DNA of 64,000 bases from Coriaria nepalensis (taxonomy: Eukaryota; Streptophyta; Magnoliopsida; Cucurbitales; Coriariaceae), in contig CP114484.1 of assembly GCA_027186245.1 (NCBI GenBank), forward strand, positions 3,546,501 to 3,610,500, read 5' to 3'. The position numbers and the translations under genes are program-made. The notes under the pieces were generated by a model, which did no database searches, was not told the origin of the DNA, and saw only the letters and a list, made by a program, of their open reading frames with translations. Positions 1 through 12,847 of this stretch are shown piece after piece (position 1 is the stretch's first letter; every line of letters begins with the position of its first letter).

Positions 1-2680
1 CAAATTTCTTCACCAAAATTTCAGCATCTTCGTGGAGAGGCCAATTCGTATTTAGACTCTTTAAGGAAAACATGGGGTTTATCGGAATTCTGATTTCATT
101 GCTCGTTTATAATTATTGTGTGCTACTGCTCTTCTTTTTGTATCTCTTATTGAAGAAAAAAAAAAAGGTTTGTTGATAAATCATTTTAAATTACGCATTT
201 TCTTAAATTTTCTAGAAGTTTCAAAAAAGTTCAATTCGTAACGGTCAATAAAATGATAATCAAACATTTTTGTCCAACAAAATGAATTTCATATCCTTAC
301 TCTATTTTTTTTAATTAAAAAAAAGGACTATATTACATCTAAAAAGCAGAATCATGATGAGTTCCATCAACTTTTGTCCCAGATACTTCCGTAGCTACAC
401 GTCTTCCATGAGATATATACGTCTCCTAAGACATGCATGCATGCATGTGGTTGTATAGCTAGCTACCCAACCATTAAGTCTTTGGCAAAAAAAAAAACCA
501 TAAAGTCAAAAGCTCAAAATAATCACTCAATTTCCAAACGCAATTTCTCACGCTCCCTTGTATCAGTCTAAGACTCTTAAGTATTCATTTTGAATAGATG
601 ATTAAACTGATATTTAGAAGTTAGAACAATTGTTTATATTTTATGAGTTTGACTAAAGATAACGTGCTCAAATTAGACTTTAGGTCTTAGAGAGGCAATA
701 GCGGATCCCGAAAATTGATATTGTGGGGTAATTATTAAATGATAAATTACAAAGGTAATTAAAAAGATAATAAATATATATTATTAAAAAAGTTTATAAT
801 AAATAATATAAATAATATATAATATAGATATTAATTTTATATTTAGTTATAAATAGGAAAAGAAAAAAGAAATTAGAGTTAATAAATCAAATTACTATAT
901 AATATGATGTGATATGTGTGTGTGTGTAAATAAACTTATTTTTAAAAAAAATTATTTAGAATATAATATTTAAAAAAATATTAACTCAATAAATTTAAAA
1001 AATAAAAATTGAAATATTAAAAAACTTAAAAAGGAAAGTTGCCCCACAACCTCCGCCGCTGAAAGGAGTTGATCTAAATAGTGAACCTAAGGCTATAGTT
1101 ACGAACTTCAGATTAGTCAAACTCTATAAACATTTTCTTGCATTATAAATTCGAAAAAGCATTTTATTTTTCAAGAAGTTGGACCCCACAAAATCAAATT
1201 GGGACCATATTTTCTTGATCTCCTTCATTGGAGCAGTCAAAATTAGCCTAGCATGGGGCCCAGTAAAAAAGTTCGGCCCGGCGCAATATTCTAGATTCGG
1301 TTGGTTTCGGTCTGGCTTGACTGAACCTGTTTAGGTTCTCTACATTTCAATTTTTCTCTCTCTTTCATTCAGGTAAGATGAGACGCGAGAGTATTTTTAA
1401 AAAAATATTGAGTCCATATAATTTTTCTCCTTTTATTTTATTATTTTTATATAATAATTTTTAAATTAAGAGTTTGAATTTAATTATTTATATATTTTTA
1501 TTAATAAATAATATTTTTTTTACTTAAAAACTTATTTATTTATTATATTTTTTATTTTTAAAATTTTTTTATTTAAAAAAGAGGTGGCCCATAAATCCGT
1601 CCCCATAAGCCAGGCCCGGGATAAACTTCACGAGCTCGGGCCGAGCCGGGTTAGGCTGAGCAATCCATTTTGACAACTCTATCATTTACTTTCATAGCGG
1701 TACGTATTACTTTCAAAACTCAACTCAGAATAACTCAAACAAGTAAAAAGCCTGACTCGAGTCAAGTCGAGTGGTCCGTTTTAACATCTCTACCTTTTAC
1801 TTTTAAAGTAGTACGTATTACCTAAAAAAAAGGAAGTTATTTGGAAACAAATATTATATCCTAATGTCCATATCTTCACAACAAACCCACCGGCCACATT
1901 GAACGCGCACAGATGCATTTGATTGGGTGGGGTAGATATTTCAGATTCGGGTATCATGAGCATCGATCCTTCACTTCTACCATTACATCTGTGTGCCGTC
2001 ATCAATGATGTATGCATAAGTTGGCGGGCGGCCGCACGCCGGATACCAATACAAATTCTTATGGATACTTAACCGGATACCAATATAAATTCTTATGGAT
2101 ATGTCATTCTTTATACTACTTGTATCAATTGATTAATGGTTTAGTATCGCCGAATTAAGAATCAAAGCCTCGCTTGGTTGGATTTTTAATTAAGTAGGAA
2201 TCAAAATAATATTGGAAATGAAATAAAAATAGAATGAAATGAGTTAATTAATAGCGTTTGTTTGATTGTAACATTGAATGAATAAAAATATTTGTATTAT
2301 GTTCAATTCAGTAGCTTGAAAATACTTAAAGAATTGATTTATAAGGTTAAAGAATTAGTTCCATAAGAATTGGTATGAAATTTGTTTCCATTCCGCACCG
2401 TTCCTACATGTCGTCCATGGCAAGGAATGTTTCAATATTCTTAATTTTTACTTTATTAAAATAATTCTTCGCATGTCAGAAAATGAAATTAAAAAAAAAA
2501 AAGATTTAAGAATTAAAATGATTATATTCTCACACAAAGAATCAAACTAAACAATACTAAAAGGTTTAAAATACTAACTGTCAGAATTCAAAATATAGGT
2601 TTAAAAGAGTTTTATTTTTATTTTTTCATTATAATTTTGAAAGATTGTGAATCTTTATCTTTTTTTTTTTTATCATGGTC
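1..2680. other. Intergenic, AT-rich; no supported gene
   Basis: No conserved coding sequence is visible. There are long A/T runs, a short TG repeat near 915, and GC-rich patches at 1260-1330 and 1590-1680. The second patch ends in a sequence whose reverse complement reads agagttgtcaaaatgg, resembling the termini of plant hAT-type elements that carry GGCCCG-rich subterminal DNA. A related end recurs at about 1768-1790, so roughly 110 bases seem tandemly duplicated. A 34-base unit is repeated twice at 2039-2103. A 34-codon ORF at 72-176 is treated as doubtful. Confidence 0.6.
2039..2103. repeat. 34-base direct tandem repeat, two copies
   Basis: Two adjacent near-identical copies of a unit starting ggataccaat and running to atggatac differ at only a few bases. 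No function is apparent. Confidence 0.8.
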
Positions 2681-3565
2681 ACCTACTTATATACCAATTG
2701 GATGTTTATAATTCATTCATCAATGGTGACCTTGAAGAGGAAGTTTACATGTCCCTCCTTCAAGGCTCTGGTAACAAGGGGGAGAAGAGGGTATGCCATT
2801 TGTTGAAATCCCTCTATTGACTTAAACAAACCTCTAGGCAATTGAATTGCAAACTCACGCAAGCTCTTCTAGCATCTGGTTTGAATCAATCTCAATCTGA
2901 TTATTCCATGTTTATAAAAAAGAACCAAGATTCTTGTATTGCTTTACTAGTCTATGTAGATGATATACTTATAACCGGTAATTATCAGTCTGCCATAAGT
3001 AAGGAAAAGTGATTTATTGCCTCTAAATTTCATATCAAAGATCTATGATTTCTTAAATACTTCCTTAGCTTGGAATTCATGCGAAATTCAGATGGAATTT
3101 ATCTGTTCGAAAGAAAATATGATATTGAATTGATCCATGATGCAATATTAAGTGCTTCCAAACTCTCCTCCATTCTCATGGATCAAAACACAAAGTTAAC
3201 TTTTGTTAACTTTTGTTAACTTGGATAAAATGACGTATTCCAATCATGATGATTCACTCTTAGCTGATCCCTTACAGTTCTAACGATTGATTGAGAGGCT
3301 CCTCTATTTGACTACGAAAAGGCCTGGCATTTACTTCTCAGTTCAAACACTAAGGCATCATATGCATCATCCTAAATAGAGTCATCTTGATGCAGCTTTC
3401 AAAATTTTACGATATGTTAAGAAGAATCTAGGTTTATGCTTGTTCTTCAACAACTCAAACTTCGTCAAGCTACATGCATATTGCGACTCAGATTGGGCTT
3501 ACTGTCCAATTATTAGAAATATGTCATTGGATATTGTGTACTTCTAGATGGCTCTCTCCACTTTC
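2680..3565 (+). mobile_element. Ty1/copia pol remnant (RT to RNase H), broken
   Basis: Plus-strand reading gives pieces of copia reverse transcriptase: LYQLDVYNSFINGDLEEEVYM, then LLKSLY.LKQ, then the catalytic LLVYVDDILITGN at about 2945-2985. RNase H-type segments follow at about 3290-3540, with RLLYLTTKRPGIYFSVQ and LHAYCDSDWA. In-frame stops and frameshifts interrupt it (for example at 3012, 3049 and 3377), and gag, protease and integrase are absent. This is a truncated, inactive fossil. No LTR could be paired with it. Confidence 0.85.
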
Positions 3566-4544
3566 TACACACTCCTGAAGTTGTTGATCGTGTGGATTAT
3601 GAGTAGAGGTTGTGTGACAACATGGAACTCTACAAGAGGGTATTTTTGGCGGCGACGAACATAGGTGGTGAGGCGGTGGTCCGATGGCGATGAGCTGCGG
3701 TTTGGGTGGAGAACTGATCAGTTCTTGGAGGCGTGTTGGGTTAGGTATATTCCTTTTTCCCTTTACTAACTTATGATTTTGAAACTAGCCTAGGATGTCG
3801 AGATATGTTGAGAAATCACACAGAGCATATAAACAACAAATATTGGTAACTAGTTTCAGGTCCAAATGTCACGGGTCCATATTCGAAAATATATTATGCC
3901 CCGTGACGTGCGAAGAACCAACGACTTATAATAAATATTTTATGTGATACTATCTTTATACGGATATATGCAAGATATTATTAATTTTCATTTATGAAAG
4001 TTATTTATTATTTATCATGTTTGTTAATTTTGTTGGAATTAATATTATATGTTCTATAAGTGCATATCATGATAAAGTACAATATCTTAAGTTATGCACT
4101 ATGGAGACGATAATAGAGATCATGCTAGTAGAGACTCAAGTCACTAAAACCTCTAAGGCACAAAACGGTTTGTTGTCATAAGATCTCGAGAATAGATATC
4201 GATTGATCTTGATAGACAAAATCATGTAGTTTATTGCCTAATTGTTAGGATGGATGATCTTATACTCATTGGTGTTAGTGGAACACCATGATGGTTGTGT
4301 GAGTGCTTAGTAGAGACTAAGGGTATTTAACCTGATATGTAGATAATTATCAATAGTAATTAATACTGACAATTTATGAGAATCATCTGATTATATTACA
4401 TGTGGTCTTCATATCTGAGACACCATGGTTCCTTGAATTCAACATTTCATACTTTGATATCATTCTAATTAGCTATAACTATGAGTGAACACGGGATGAA
4501 CAGTTGGGTATGAAATATTGTGTGGGAAGGTTGTTAGTGGTTAA

Positions 4545-4993
4545 GAGAGAATTCATCGTTTCCCTATTTTGAAATAGATCCATTATATATTTCATTCAAT
4601 AAGAAATCTTTGAAAAGTAGTATGCTATAAAAGGAGTTTCGACAAATTAATTATTGATGTTCAATAAAGATATAATAGTCTATATGATTTATTTATTAGG
4701 GTTTAACATTTAAGCTATACCCTAAGACGAATCAAGATATTGACAAGATTGAATAATTATTATCATAAGCTTACTATAGTTAGAACAGATTCTTTCAGAA
4801 GATGGTACTTTTCATCTATCGGATAGTCTTCACACTTTGCTTGAAGTTAATCTTGACCTAGAGGTTTAAAATTATTTAATCATGAGATTATTAAATTAAC
4901 TGTTTAATTTAAAAGGTTATTTTAAATTAAATGAATTTAATTTGTAATTAAATAAAATCATAAAGTGTTTATGAAATCATCTTGCCGGCATGA
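4545..4993 (+). repeat. Left arm of a ~450-base inverted-repeat pair
   Basis: Matches the reverse complement of 5902-6355 along its length. Shared landmarks in order are agaattcat, aagaaatctttg, attagggtttaa, ccctaagacgaatc, gatattg, an aatcatgagat block, an aactgtttaatttaaaa block, and tttatgaaatcat followed by ccggc. Identity looks like about 70%, so the arms are old. It could be a foldback transposon arm or one of two opposed fragments of one repeat family. Confidence 0.7.
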
Positions 4994-5901
4994 GTAAAAT
5001 CTAATTGGTCACCATTAAGAAATAGATGCACATATAAAAATAATAATAAATGTAGTGGAAGAAATATTTAAAATTTTATTTGGATCATATACGTTAAACA
5101 TGCACAGTTTCTATCCAGACTGATCATACAACAATTATATCACATATAATTTATTTTACAGAAAATACAGTAAATTTCATCAATATTGAATGAAAATTTA
5201 GGGAAAATGAGTACTTCTTTTGATTTATAGAACTCTTCTTGAATAAGATGGAGAAGTGCTCACGTGTTTACCCTCTAACTATTATCCACATGATTTATTT
5301 CGTACAGTTAAATTTCTACTTAAGATCATGAGATAATAAGTTGAAGAAAAATAAATAGAAAAGACTTTTTTCTCTCTTTGATTTTCGGCCAGGAGGCTTA
5401 TGTGAGCACTTTTTTATTTCGGCCACCTTTTGCTTTGTATTTATAAGGAAAGGCTAGATCATACTTTCCTAATCTCATTAGGAATCCTAGTTGCCTTAAC
5501 ATGCAAAAGTGAGATGGGCTAAAGCCCATTCAGTTTCCACCACCCATGATTATTTAATCAACCCTTTAATTAATTTTGACACATGAAAATCCAATAAATA
5601 ATCCAATCCAATAACCATTTAATGTCCGATTATTAATTATAAACTTTTAAGACACTTTTATAATTAAAATGTAACTTATTAATTTCTAATTAAATTAATG
5701 TTACACTTAGTTGTGTTAGTAGAGCTATATAACATTATATTAACAAATTAATAATTATTATTTTACCTTTATAGTCAAACTATAAGTTATATTACCATTT
5801 TACCTCTAAAATGGTTTTGCTCTGCTTTTTCTGTTTCTCCGATGAACCTTTAACTGTGTTATTCCGAACTTTATGTATGTGACCGATTAGGTTCTACATC
5901 A

Positions 5902-6355
5902 CGCCGGTAGAATGATTTCATAAACATATTTATGATTTTATTTAATTCCAAATTAAATTCGTTTAATTTTAAAAAGTATTTTAAATTAAACAGTTAACTT
6001 AATCATCTCATGATTCAATACCTTTAAGCCTCCAAGTCAATATTGACCTCTAGTAAAGAGTCAAAACTACCCGAAGATGAGAAGTACTATCTTTTGTTTG
6101 TGACCATCGTATACCTACAATAACAATGCTTCCATCTCGCCAATATCCCGATTCGTCTTAGGGAATGGTGTAACTTTTAAACCCTAATAGACAAATCATG
6201 TGGACTACCATACCTTTATTAAATATTGACAATGGATTTACAAAAACTCATTTCAAACCATACTATTTTGCAAAGATTCTTTGTTCAATAAAGTACATAA
6301 TTCATAGGACTTCATTCCAAATACGGAAGTAATGAATTCCTTCTTGACTACTCAT
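5902..6355 (-). repeat. Right arm of the ~450-base inverted-repeat pair
   Basis: Inverted counterpart of 4545-4993, separated from it by about 900 bases of AT-rich DNA. A partial third copy, in the left-arm orientation, is recognisable at 48985-49236 from shared motifs (aagaaatctttgtaaa, ccctaggacgcatcggga). Confidence 0.7.
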
Positions 6356-7200
6356 AATCCTTCTTGTAGAACATTTCATAGACAACGGTTCTATAACGAC
6401 CCTCTCCTCCTGGCTATTACTTACCGAAATATCATTGCAAACTGGGGTTATTCCCTTTCCACAAATGAGGTTATTCACTTAACGACCCACTCCATCCACA
6501 AATGTTTGGCTGATCAACATCTTTTCCAAATAGATTTGGACGTAAATTGGTTTGATGTGACGGACATTTGGTCAGATAGTTTCTCGAAGATGAATTTTTT
6601 TAAACTCTTTGCTTCAACTATGACTTCAACTGATTTTACAGCTACAACTGGTCGTAGCATTAGTGGAAGTCTGAGGTGGCTGCTTGATCTTTATATGTGT
6701 TAGTTTCTTCATACGATATTTGTAAATCGGCCTGGGTGTCCATTGACGTGGTAACTATTACAGTCAAGTTGAATCGTGACGTTCCTAATCAATATCTCGC
6801 TCCCAAAACTCAATGATGGAGACTTTTCGTGATTCGACTCAATAGGACATTCAACATCTAGATCAATATGCCTAGCTAAATGTCCCTCACATTCCTCTTG
6901 AGGAATCAACCTCATCCAAAAGTGTCTCTGAGACGCCAACATTAACTTTTACTTTAATCTTAAGCATAGAGGAAGGCATTAGGTTGGCCATCTTATAGGC
7001 CAGATTAAGAGGACCAATTTCTCCTTCGTCAGCCACATGGAAGGGCACGAGCTTAGGTGGATATTTCAAGATAATGTTTAGCGTTTCCACCGAACAAGAT
7101 GACCTGCTCTTGGCCAGTTGCCTATTTTGATTAGCCTCATCAACCTATTTGCTCCAAGCGGCCTGCTTCCTTCGCTACTCCTGGCATTTACGAGTATGTT

Positions 7201-7275
7201 GGTTTCCTTTCTAGAACTTGGGGTTGGTTTCCTTTCTGGAACTTGGGGTTGGTTTCCTTTCTGGAACTTGGGGTG
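7201..7275. repeat. 25-base tandem repeat, three copies
   Basis: Three consecutive units of ggtttcctttctggaacttg plus ggtt, the first with one substitution. The unit length is not a multiple of three, so a coding role is unlikely. Confidence 0.9.
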
Positions 7276-8069
7276 CTAAGTCGCTTCCATATCGATTTAC
7301 TCAGCCTCGGGGGAATGATCATCCGTGACCGATTTTGGATGGTTGATGGATCCTTGACTGACATGTGGGCCATTCGGCTGCTCAAACGATCATGATGGGT
7401 TATGATCCAATTTGAGGGGGTGTTGAAATTCCTGATTATTTCGTTTTATGTTTTTGTGTTATTACAACTGATGTTTTCCTTTGTAGAGCTAATTAGGAAA
7501 TCGTAGTGCTAACTAGGGGATTGATTATATGAGTACATGTATCACAAACAGCAGATCAACACATGAAAAACCATTTTCCAGCGGTTTACGTTTTACAAGT
7601 TTTCAGAACCATTATTATGAACAATCTTCTTCGGTTAAGCCTTCTAGATACGATCCATATCTGTTGAATTCTCTATAGACAACATCATCTTTTATAATAT
7701 TAAAGATGAGGTGCTTTTCAGAGTGTTCTTCAATAAAAGCAAGATCAGAGAGGTGGTGTTAAATATCTATTTTAATTCAAACCCACACAACAAGCGTAAT
7801 GAAAAATAGTTGCCAAGTATTTACTGATTTCTGCCAAGAAGGAACCAACTTTTAAATCACTATATAGTGAGAGGAAGGACTTCTTCCTTTTAATTTGAAC
7901 TAGCCAATGCAATAGAATGACCTTTCTCCATCTTCACGAGGAATGACACCAACAATCAAAACCGATGGGCAGAATCTTTGTTTCTACATGGTATGTCTGT
8001 TGCTCATTTCAGCAGGCCCCACTAGTAGAATCGTTCAGACACACTGACAGCGGACATTCATCTCCTAAA

Positions 8070-10378
8070 CTACAATAGTTTAAGCGCTTTCAGCCGTTCT
8101 TCGTGTATGGAATCCAATTCTGGAGGGGTATAAGAACCCTGAAGATCCTCCACTATATACTCCTGAAGTTCAACCAAACGTAATAAATAAATAAGTAAAA
8201 TAAATATTTCATTGACATAGAGATAAGTTTTATCCAAAAGAAGCATAAGTATGGGAAAATAGGTGAGGTGAGAAGTTAACCTTAGTGAGTTCCCTCTTGG
8301 TGAGAATGTGGTAATGTCTCTGCCAGATCCTCTGAATGGCCATTGTTGCAGCAAGAAAACCATAAGCTATACCAAGAATGGCAAATATAACAATGAAAAC
8401 AATGACCAGAGCAAAGCAAGCCTCCATGGATGCAGGAAAGCAATCCAAAATACCACATCCATAACAACAGTTGTGGCAGCCTGCTAGTCTTGGATCGTTG
8501 GTAAGGGAGGAGCAATGTAGTATGAGCCCGAAAAATCCAAGTAGAACAAAGAATGCTAGCACCCCTGGAATTATGTAGTCAATTTTATCATTAGGTCAGA
8601 GGATTATGTCAAGCCAGAGGACAGTACAGAATAAAGCAGAAATGAGCAAAATAGTTCACCTATGCAGTAATAGAATGGTATAGGATGTTTGGATAGAATG
8701 CGATCCCATCCATCGCTAAACGAATTCCTGAAGGTACCATCTTTGTCCATGAGATATGCAAAGCCACCCATTGCAGCAATTAACTGGCAAAACGGATAAT
8801 GATTTATAGCATTGTTACGGTGAAGCTATACTCATAGTGAAGATTGGAAAAGAAAATGACAAGGAATAAAATAAACAAATAAGTCCTCATGATCTGGGAA
8901 ATAAAAATGTCAAAAGATGCTAATTGTGATTTTACAGCTCTCAATGGACCCACATTTTCTTCAAGCCTTATAGGATCCACCATTTTCTTCAAGCTTCTAA
9001 ATTCTTAAGATATTCTATCCCAGGCAACTTAAAACATGACTCACATCGAGCTATTTTTGCAGTCATAGTACCAATGCCAGCCAAGAGAGGTAAACAATTT
9101 AAACCTTTTATACAATGGAACGGAATTTGAATCAATTTCTAAGTTCAAACCCTTAATCTTCTAAAACTGTGAAGAGCTCTCAACATATGCTTGAAAATAA
9201 GAGTTGTGCCATCATATACAATGAAGGAGATGATAAGTGCCCTCTGATAAATTCTGTTCATCTGCAATTTCTGCACAATTAATGCTATTTGAACTCATGG
9301 ATCAGCTACCTTTTTACTATCTAACTAAGCTATTTAAGCGAACGTTTCCACTTAAATAAAAAACAACAGTTTTCTAACGAAATGGAAACTAGAAACCAGA
9401 AATAAAACATGTCCCCAAGAAAACTATAATGGATAATAATAAAACAGGATCAAGTTATACTTAAACCATTATACAGGATTCTTCTCTCTCAAACACTGGT
9501 AAATATCAAATATACTTACAGTTTGTACAGAAAAAAATACGAGAAGAACATCTCTTGCCACAAATACTCTGAACTTTATTGTATGCCAATAATTCTCCTC
9601 AAACAATTCAACTCGAAGATGAAATTGAGCCTTGCAAGTTGTGCAATGGGAAAACGCAAACCCTTCCTACAGAAAAAAGAGAGAAATCGCAGTTACATAA
9701 ATAGGATGAATTAACCACCATCTCAAGAAAAATAGTCAACCACATTCACATACATTCACTTAAGGTGTAAGAATCAATGGAAACAAATAACCTTGATAGA
9801 CCGCCAATGATCAAGGCATGATCGATGAACAAACTGTTGGGTTCCTTTGCACATGCATGGTGATATCAGTTCATCACCTGTTAATTAAAAAAACAAAAAA
9901 GAAAAGAAAAAATTACAATAAGGCCCACATAAAAGGGATGATGACCAAGAGGAAGCTTATATAATCCACAACACAATTACATTTTGAAGAAAATGGAAAG
10001 TCTTAGCATTAGGAATAATGAGAGGAAATTGACTTCAAATTCCAGGGTGCACTCCTTGTTATCATTTCAAGACAGCCAAACAGCCTAAAAGCTAATAAGT
10101 TCAACAAATTCACGCTTAACAAAGTTAATAAATTTAATAACTATCTTAGAATCCAAAGAGCTATGCTTTTTAGCTTAGAAAAAAAGGGGGGAGTGACCTG
10201 CATCAACATCGCTCTCAAGGCAAATACGACAGCAGGGAACAGAACTAGTTTCAATATCTTCATCCTTCTGAATCTCACTGGAACTTGCTGGCGATAAATC
10301 ACCCTGATTCCCTAGCAGAGGATCGGAGTCACAAAGGTTTTGCGAGCTTGGTGGCTCCAACTGCACTTCCCCCTTCAT
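8070..10378 (-). CDS. RING-CH (MARCH-type) membrane E3 ubiquitin ligase, six exons
   Basis: Exons on the minus strand are 10378-10198, 9877-9792, 9666-9520, 8783-8660, 8564-8281 and 8162-8070. All junctions are GT-AG and the sum is 915 bases (304 residues plus TAG). Residues about 50-100 form a C4HC3 RING-CH finger: CRIC at 50-53, CMC at 68-70, H78, C81 and CTTC at 97-100. Hydrophobic segments follow: DVLLVFFSVQT near the end of exon 3, then VLAFFVLLGFFGLIL and CFALVIVFIVIFAILGIAYG in exon 5, with a cysteine-rich loop between those two. The family transfers ubiquitin from an E2 to membrane targets at endomembranes; the substrate is unknown. The acidic N-terminus would be cytosolic. The ATG is the first in the exon and the protein has normal length for plant RING-CH proteins (about 250-310 residues). 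I am sure of the family but not of the exact orthologue. Confidence 0.9.
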
Positions 10379-11669
10379 CGATCAACTCTTAGATACTCGA
10401 TACTTTTCGAAACCCTAAAGTTATCCTGTAGCAAGAATTCACAAAGATCATAAACAAAATGATTACCTTATCCCACCTCTTGGTTGACGAGAACAAGCTG
10501 TGAAAAGAATCAAAATACCAATTCGTTTATCATAAACAGAGGGCAATACGAGACAAAGTGATTCTTGTCTCGTATTTTTCACGAAATTTCGTAACTGTTA
10601 GCGATCAAATTTGAACAACAAAGAATCTCCCAAGAATTGCTTCGAACGAGTGATCGAGGTGATTAATCAACAGAATTCCAAATTCAACAAAATGCTACTG
10701 AGACTCAATTATTTCTACCTGGAAAAAGTCTGCGCGAAGGAAATTTTTCAGAAACGCCGAGGTGAGGAAGAAGATTCCGAAACCAGAAATGGGAAATTTG
10801 AGCCATATGATTTTGGATAAGCAGCGATAAAAACTATTTCATTCAGACCGGCAAATGATAGAAATTATGGGCTCATTTTAGCGACGCGGCGACCAGTGCG
10901 TACTATTATTACACATAGTCTGCCTCGTATGTTAATGGGCCTTTTTAATTTTGCTGTTGTTATTTAAGTAATGTCCGATGAGTTTCGGATTGGACAGTTG
11001 ACTTGTCAACCTCCTTTTCCTAAGCAATCCAGCGCGCAGCCCAAATGGAAATGTAATCAACATATCATCACATCAACAATAAACTTCCAAAATATAAAAT
11101 ACTTCCATATGCCGTGATCATTGGTACTCGCCAGTTATTATTATTTTAAGGTAAGAGAAATGATACAAAAAGAGAAAAATAACTAGAAATTTTTAAATTT
11201 ACCTTTATACACTTCTTACCTTAACAAAATTTGAAAATGTGCAATTTACTTCATTTTATTTTTTTCAAAACTCTAAATAAAAACCCTAAAATATAATATA
11301 TTTTTCAAAGGCCGTAGCCTAAAATACCCTAAAAATACCCTAAAAAAAGATGTAGGACCAATAAGATTCATGACAGTCATTGGTAAAGTATATAGAGTTA
11401 ACCATACATACACGAAACTTTGATGCTTCAATCGAGAAAGAACAATTATCGCCTATTAATATGGTTTGATTATGTAAATTGTTAACCTCTTTCCATTTTT
11501 TATTATTATTATTTAAATCAACCTCAAAATTTTGAAAAGGATGAGTTCTACACGTCCAGTCGCCGCTAATAATATATGTATATGTATATTTTTAGAATTA
11601 AAATAATTCTGAGTATTAATGGCTGTATTGATGAGCTGGTGCCTAGTCATCATTTATTGTTAAGCTTAC
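10379..11669. other. 5' flank of the RING-CH gene and intergenic DNA
   Basis: About 10379-10560 is probably 5'UTR and promoter of the minus-strand RING-CH gene. The rest is AT-rich with a few degenerate telomere-like CCCTAAA motifs at about 11282-11347. No additional gene is supported. Confidence 0.5.
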
Positions 11670-12770
11670 TGTTAGTTTGTTATCTGGAGTTAGTTAATCA
11701 GCTAACCCTAGTGCTTAGTACTTAATGATGTATGTTGCATGCGTTAGTAATCATAACAGATACACTTTATCTGTCTAAAGCTTTCTCTATCGTCAAATCC
11801 TTTCACCTCTTTCTATTATTCCCTCATGATCATATTACACCTTGAATGATCGTTGACACGGTACTAAAGCTCTTCGATCTGCCCTGAGCTCATTTCGCAT
11901 TCATACTCTGTTTTCTCCTAATCTCGTCGTTCTCATTTCTAGTTCTTGCGTTCAATAATTCTACTCTATTTTTTCCGCAAGCTCATTCCATGGAAGATTC
12001 CTGTGAGATAGATCAAGCTACTAACGTCGTTCAGAGAGATCTAACTGCTCATGTTGTTCAGAGAGGAGTAGTTCCACCAGATCCTTATCTCAATGTACTG
12101 CCTTTGATTGAAGTCAGAAGTCTATTGTATATTCACCCTTTAGACACTCTTGGTTTAGTTTTGGTGTCTCAGAAGCCGCTTGGGAGTGAGAACTATGCTA
12201 TCTTGAACATATCTATGAAATTAGCCTTCTTATCTAAGAACAAGCTAGGATTTGACACAAGACAGTTTATGAAACCTGACCTTGCTTTGCAATGCTATGA
12301 TCTCGTTTGGGATCTTGAATTCCATATCCAGTTAGCTCACGAGTGATGCGATAATTGCTACTAATGCAAAAGATTTGTGCTTCGATTTACAGGAATGATT
12401 TAATAAGGTCAATGGTTCACAGATATATGCTATTCGAAGAGAGATTGTCACTCAGCCAGGGAACTATGTTTGTAGCTGCTTACTACACCAAATTGAAGGC
12501 GATGTGGGATGAATACGCCATTCTTGTGGTTCTTTCTAATTGTTCATGTACTTCATTTAATGTATTTGCACAATTGGAGCAGCAACAATATCTCATTCAG
12601 TTCTTAATGGGACTTAATGAGGGATATAATGCAGCTAGGAACCAGATTCTTATGATGATTCCTCTTCCAACTATGGACAAAGCCTTCTCAATGGTGTGGT
12701 GTATACAGAGGAAGGAAATAGACAAGTTACATCCATGAATTCTAAGACTCTGGAAACTACTCTTCTCTTC
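11670..12770 (+). mobile_element. Copia 5' fragment: LTR-like leader plus gag, frameshifted
   Basis: At 11990-12346 an ORF contains the copia gag signature (DPYLNVLPLIEV, LVLVSQKPLGSENYAILN, AFLSKNKLGFDTR). A second frame at 12355-12738 continues with SQGTMFVAAYYTKLKAMWDEYA and FLMGLNEGYNAARNQILM, typical of UBN2-type gag. The frame change near 12344 and an internal scramble at 12390-12480 show decay. A degraded initiator-Met primer-binding-like site (ggtactaaagctc) lies near 11860, so 11670-11855, which begins tgttagtttg, may be the 5' LTR. Pol is absent. The gag resembles that of the element at 21.4-26.0 kb. Confidence 0.8.
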
Positions 12771-12815
12771 CCTTTTCTCAAACTTACCATTTCATTTATT
12801 GAGATACTAAATTGA

Positions 12816-12847
<32 letters not shown>

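Larger units (their letters stand above)
3566..8069. other. Repeat-rich intergenic DNA 3' of the RING-CH gene
   Basis: Contains a large inverted-repeat pair (4545-4993 and 5902-6355), an upstream stretch (3980-4545) that also resembles 48370-48960, an unassigned open stretch at 6332-6703, a coding-looking but unassigned minus-strand stretch at 6709-7090, and three 25-base tandem units at 7201-7275. No gene could be supported. Confidence 0.5.

Noticed and set aside
10426..10466. Possible 5'UTR intron of the RING-CH gene
   Set aside because: Donor and acceptor are plausible but only 41 bases apart, too short for a plant intron.
10611..10820. 69-codon plus-strand ORF upstream of the RING-CH gene
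   Set aside because: Overlaps the opposite-strand promoter region; no similarity or initiation context.
11282..11347. Telomere-like CCCTAAA motifs
   Set aside because: Only a few degenerate copies in A-rich DNA; not an array.
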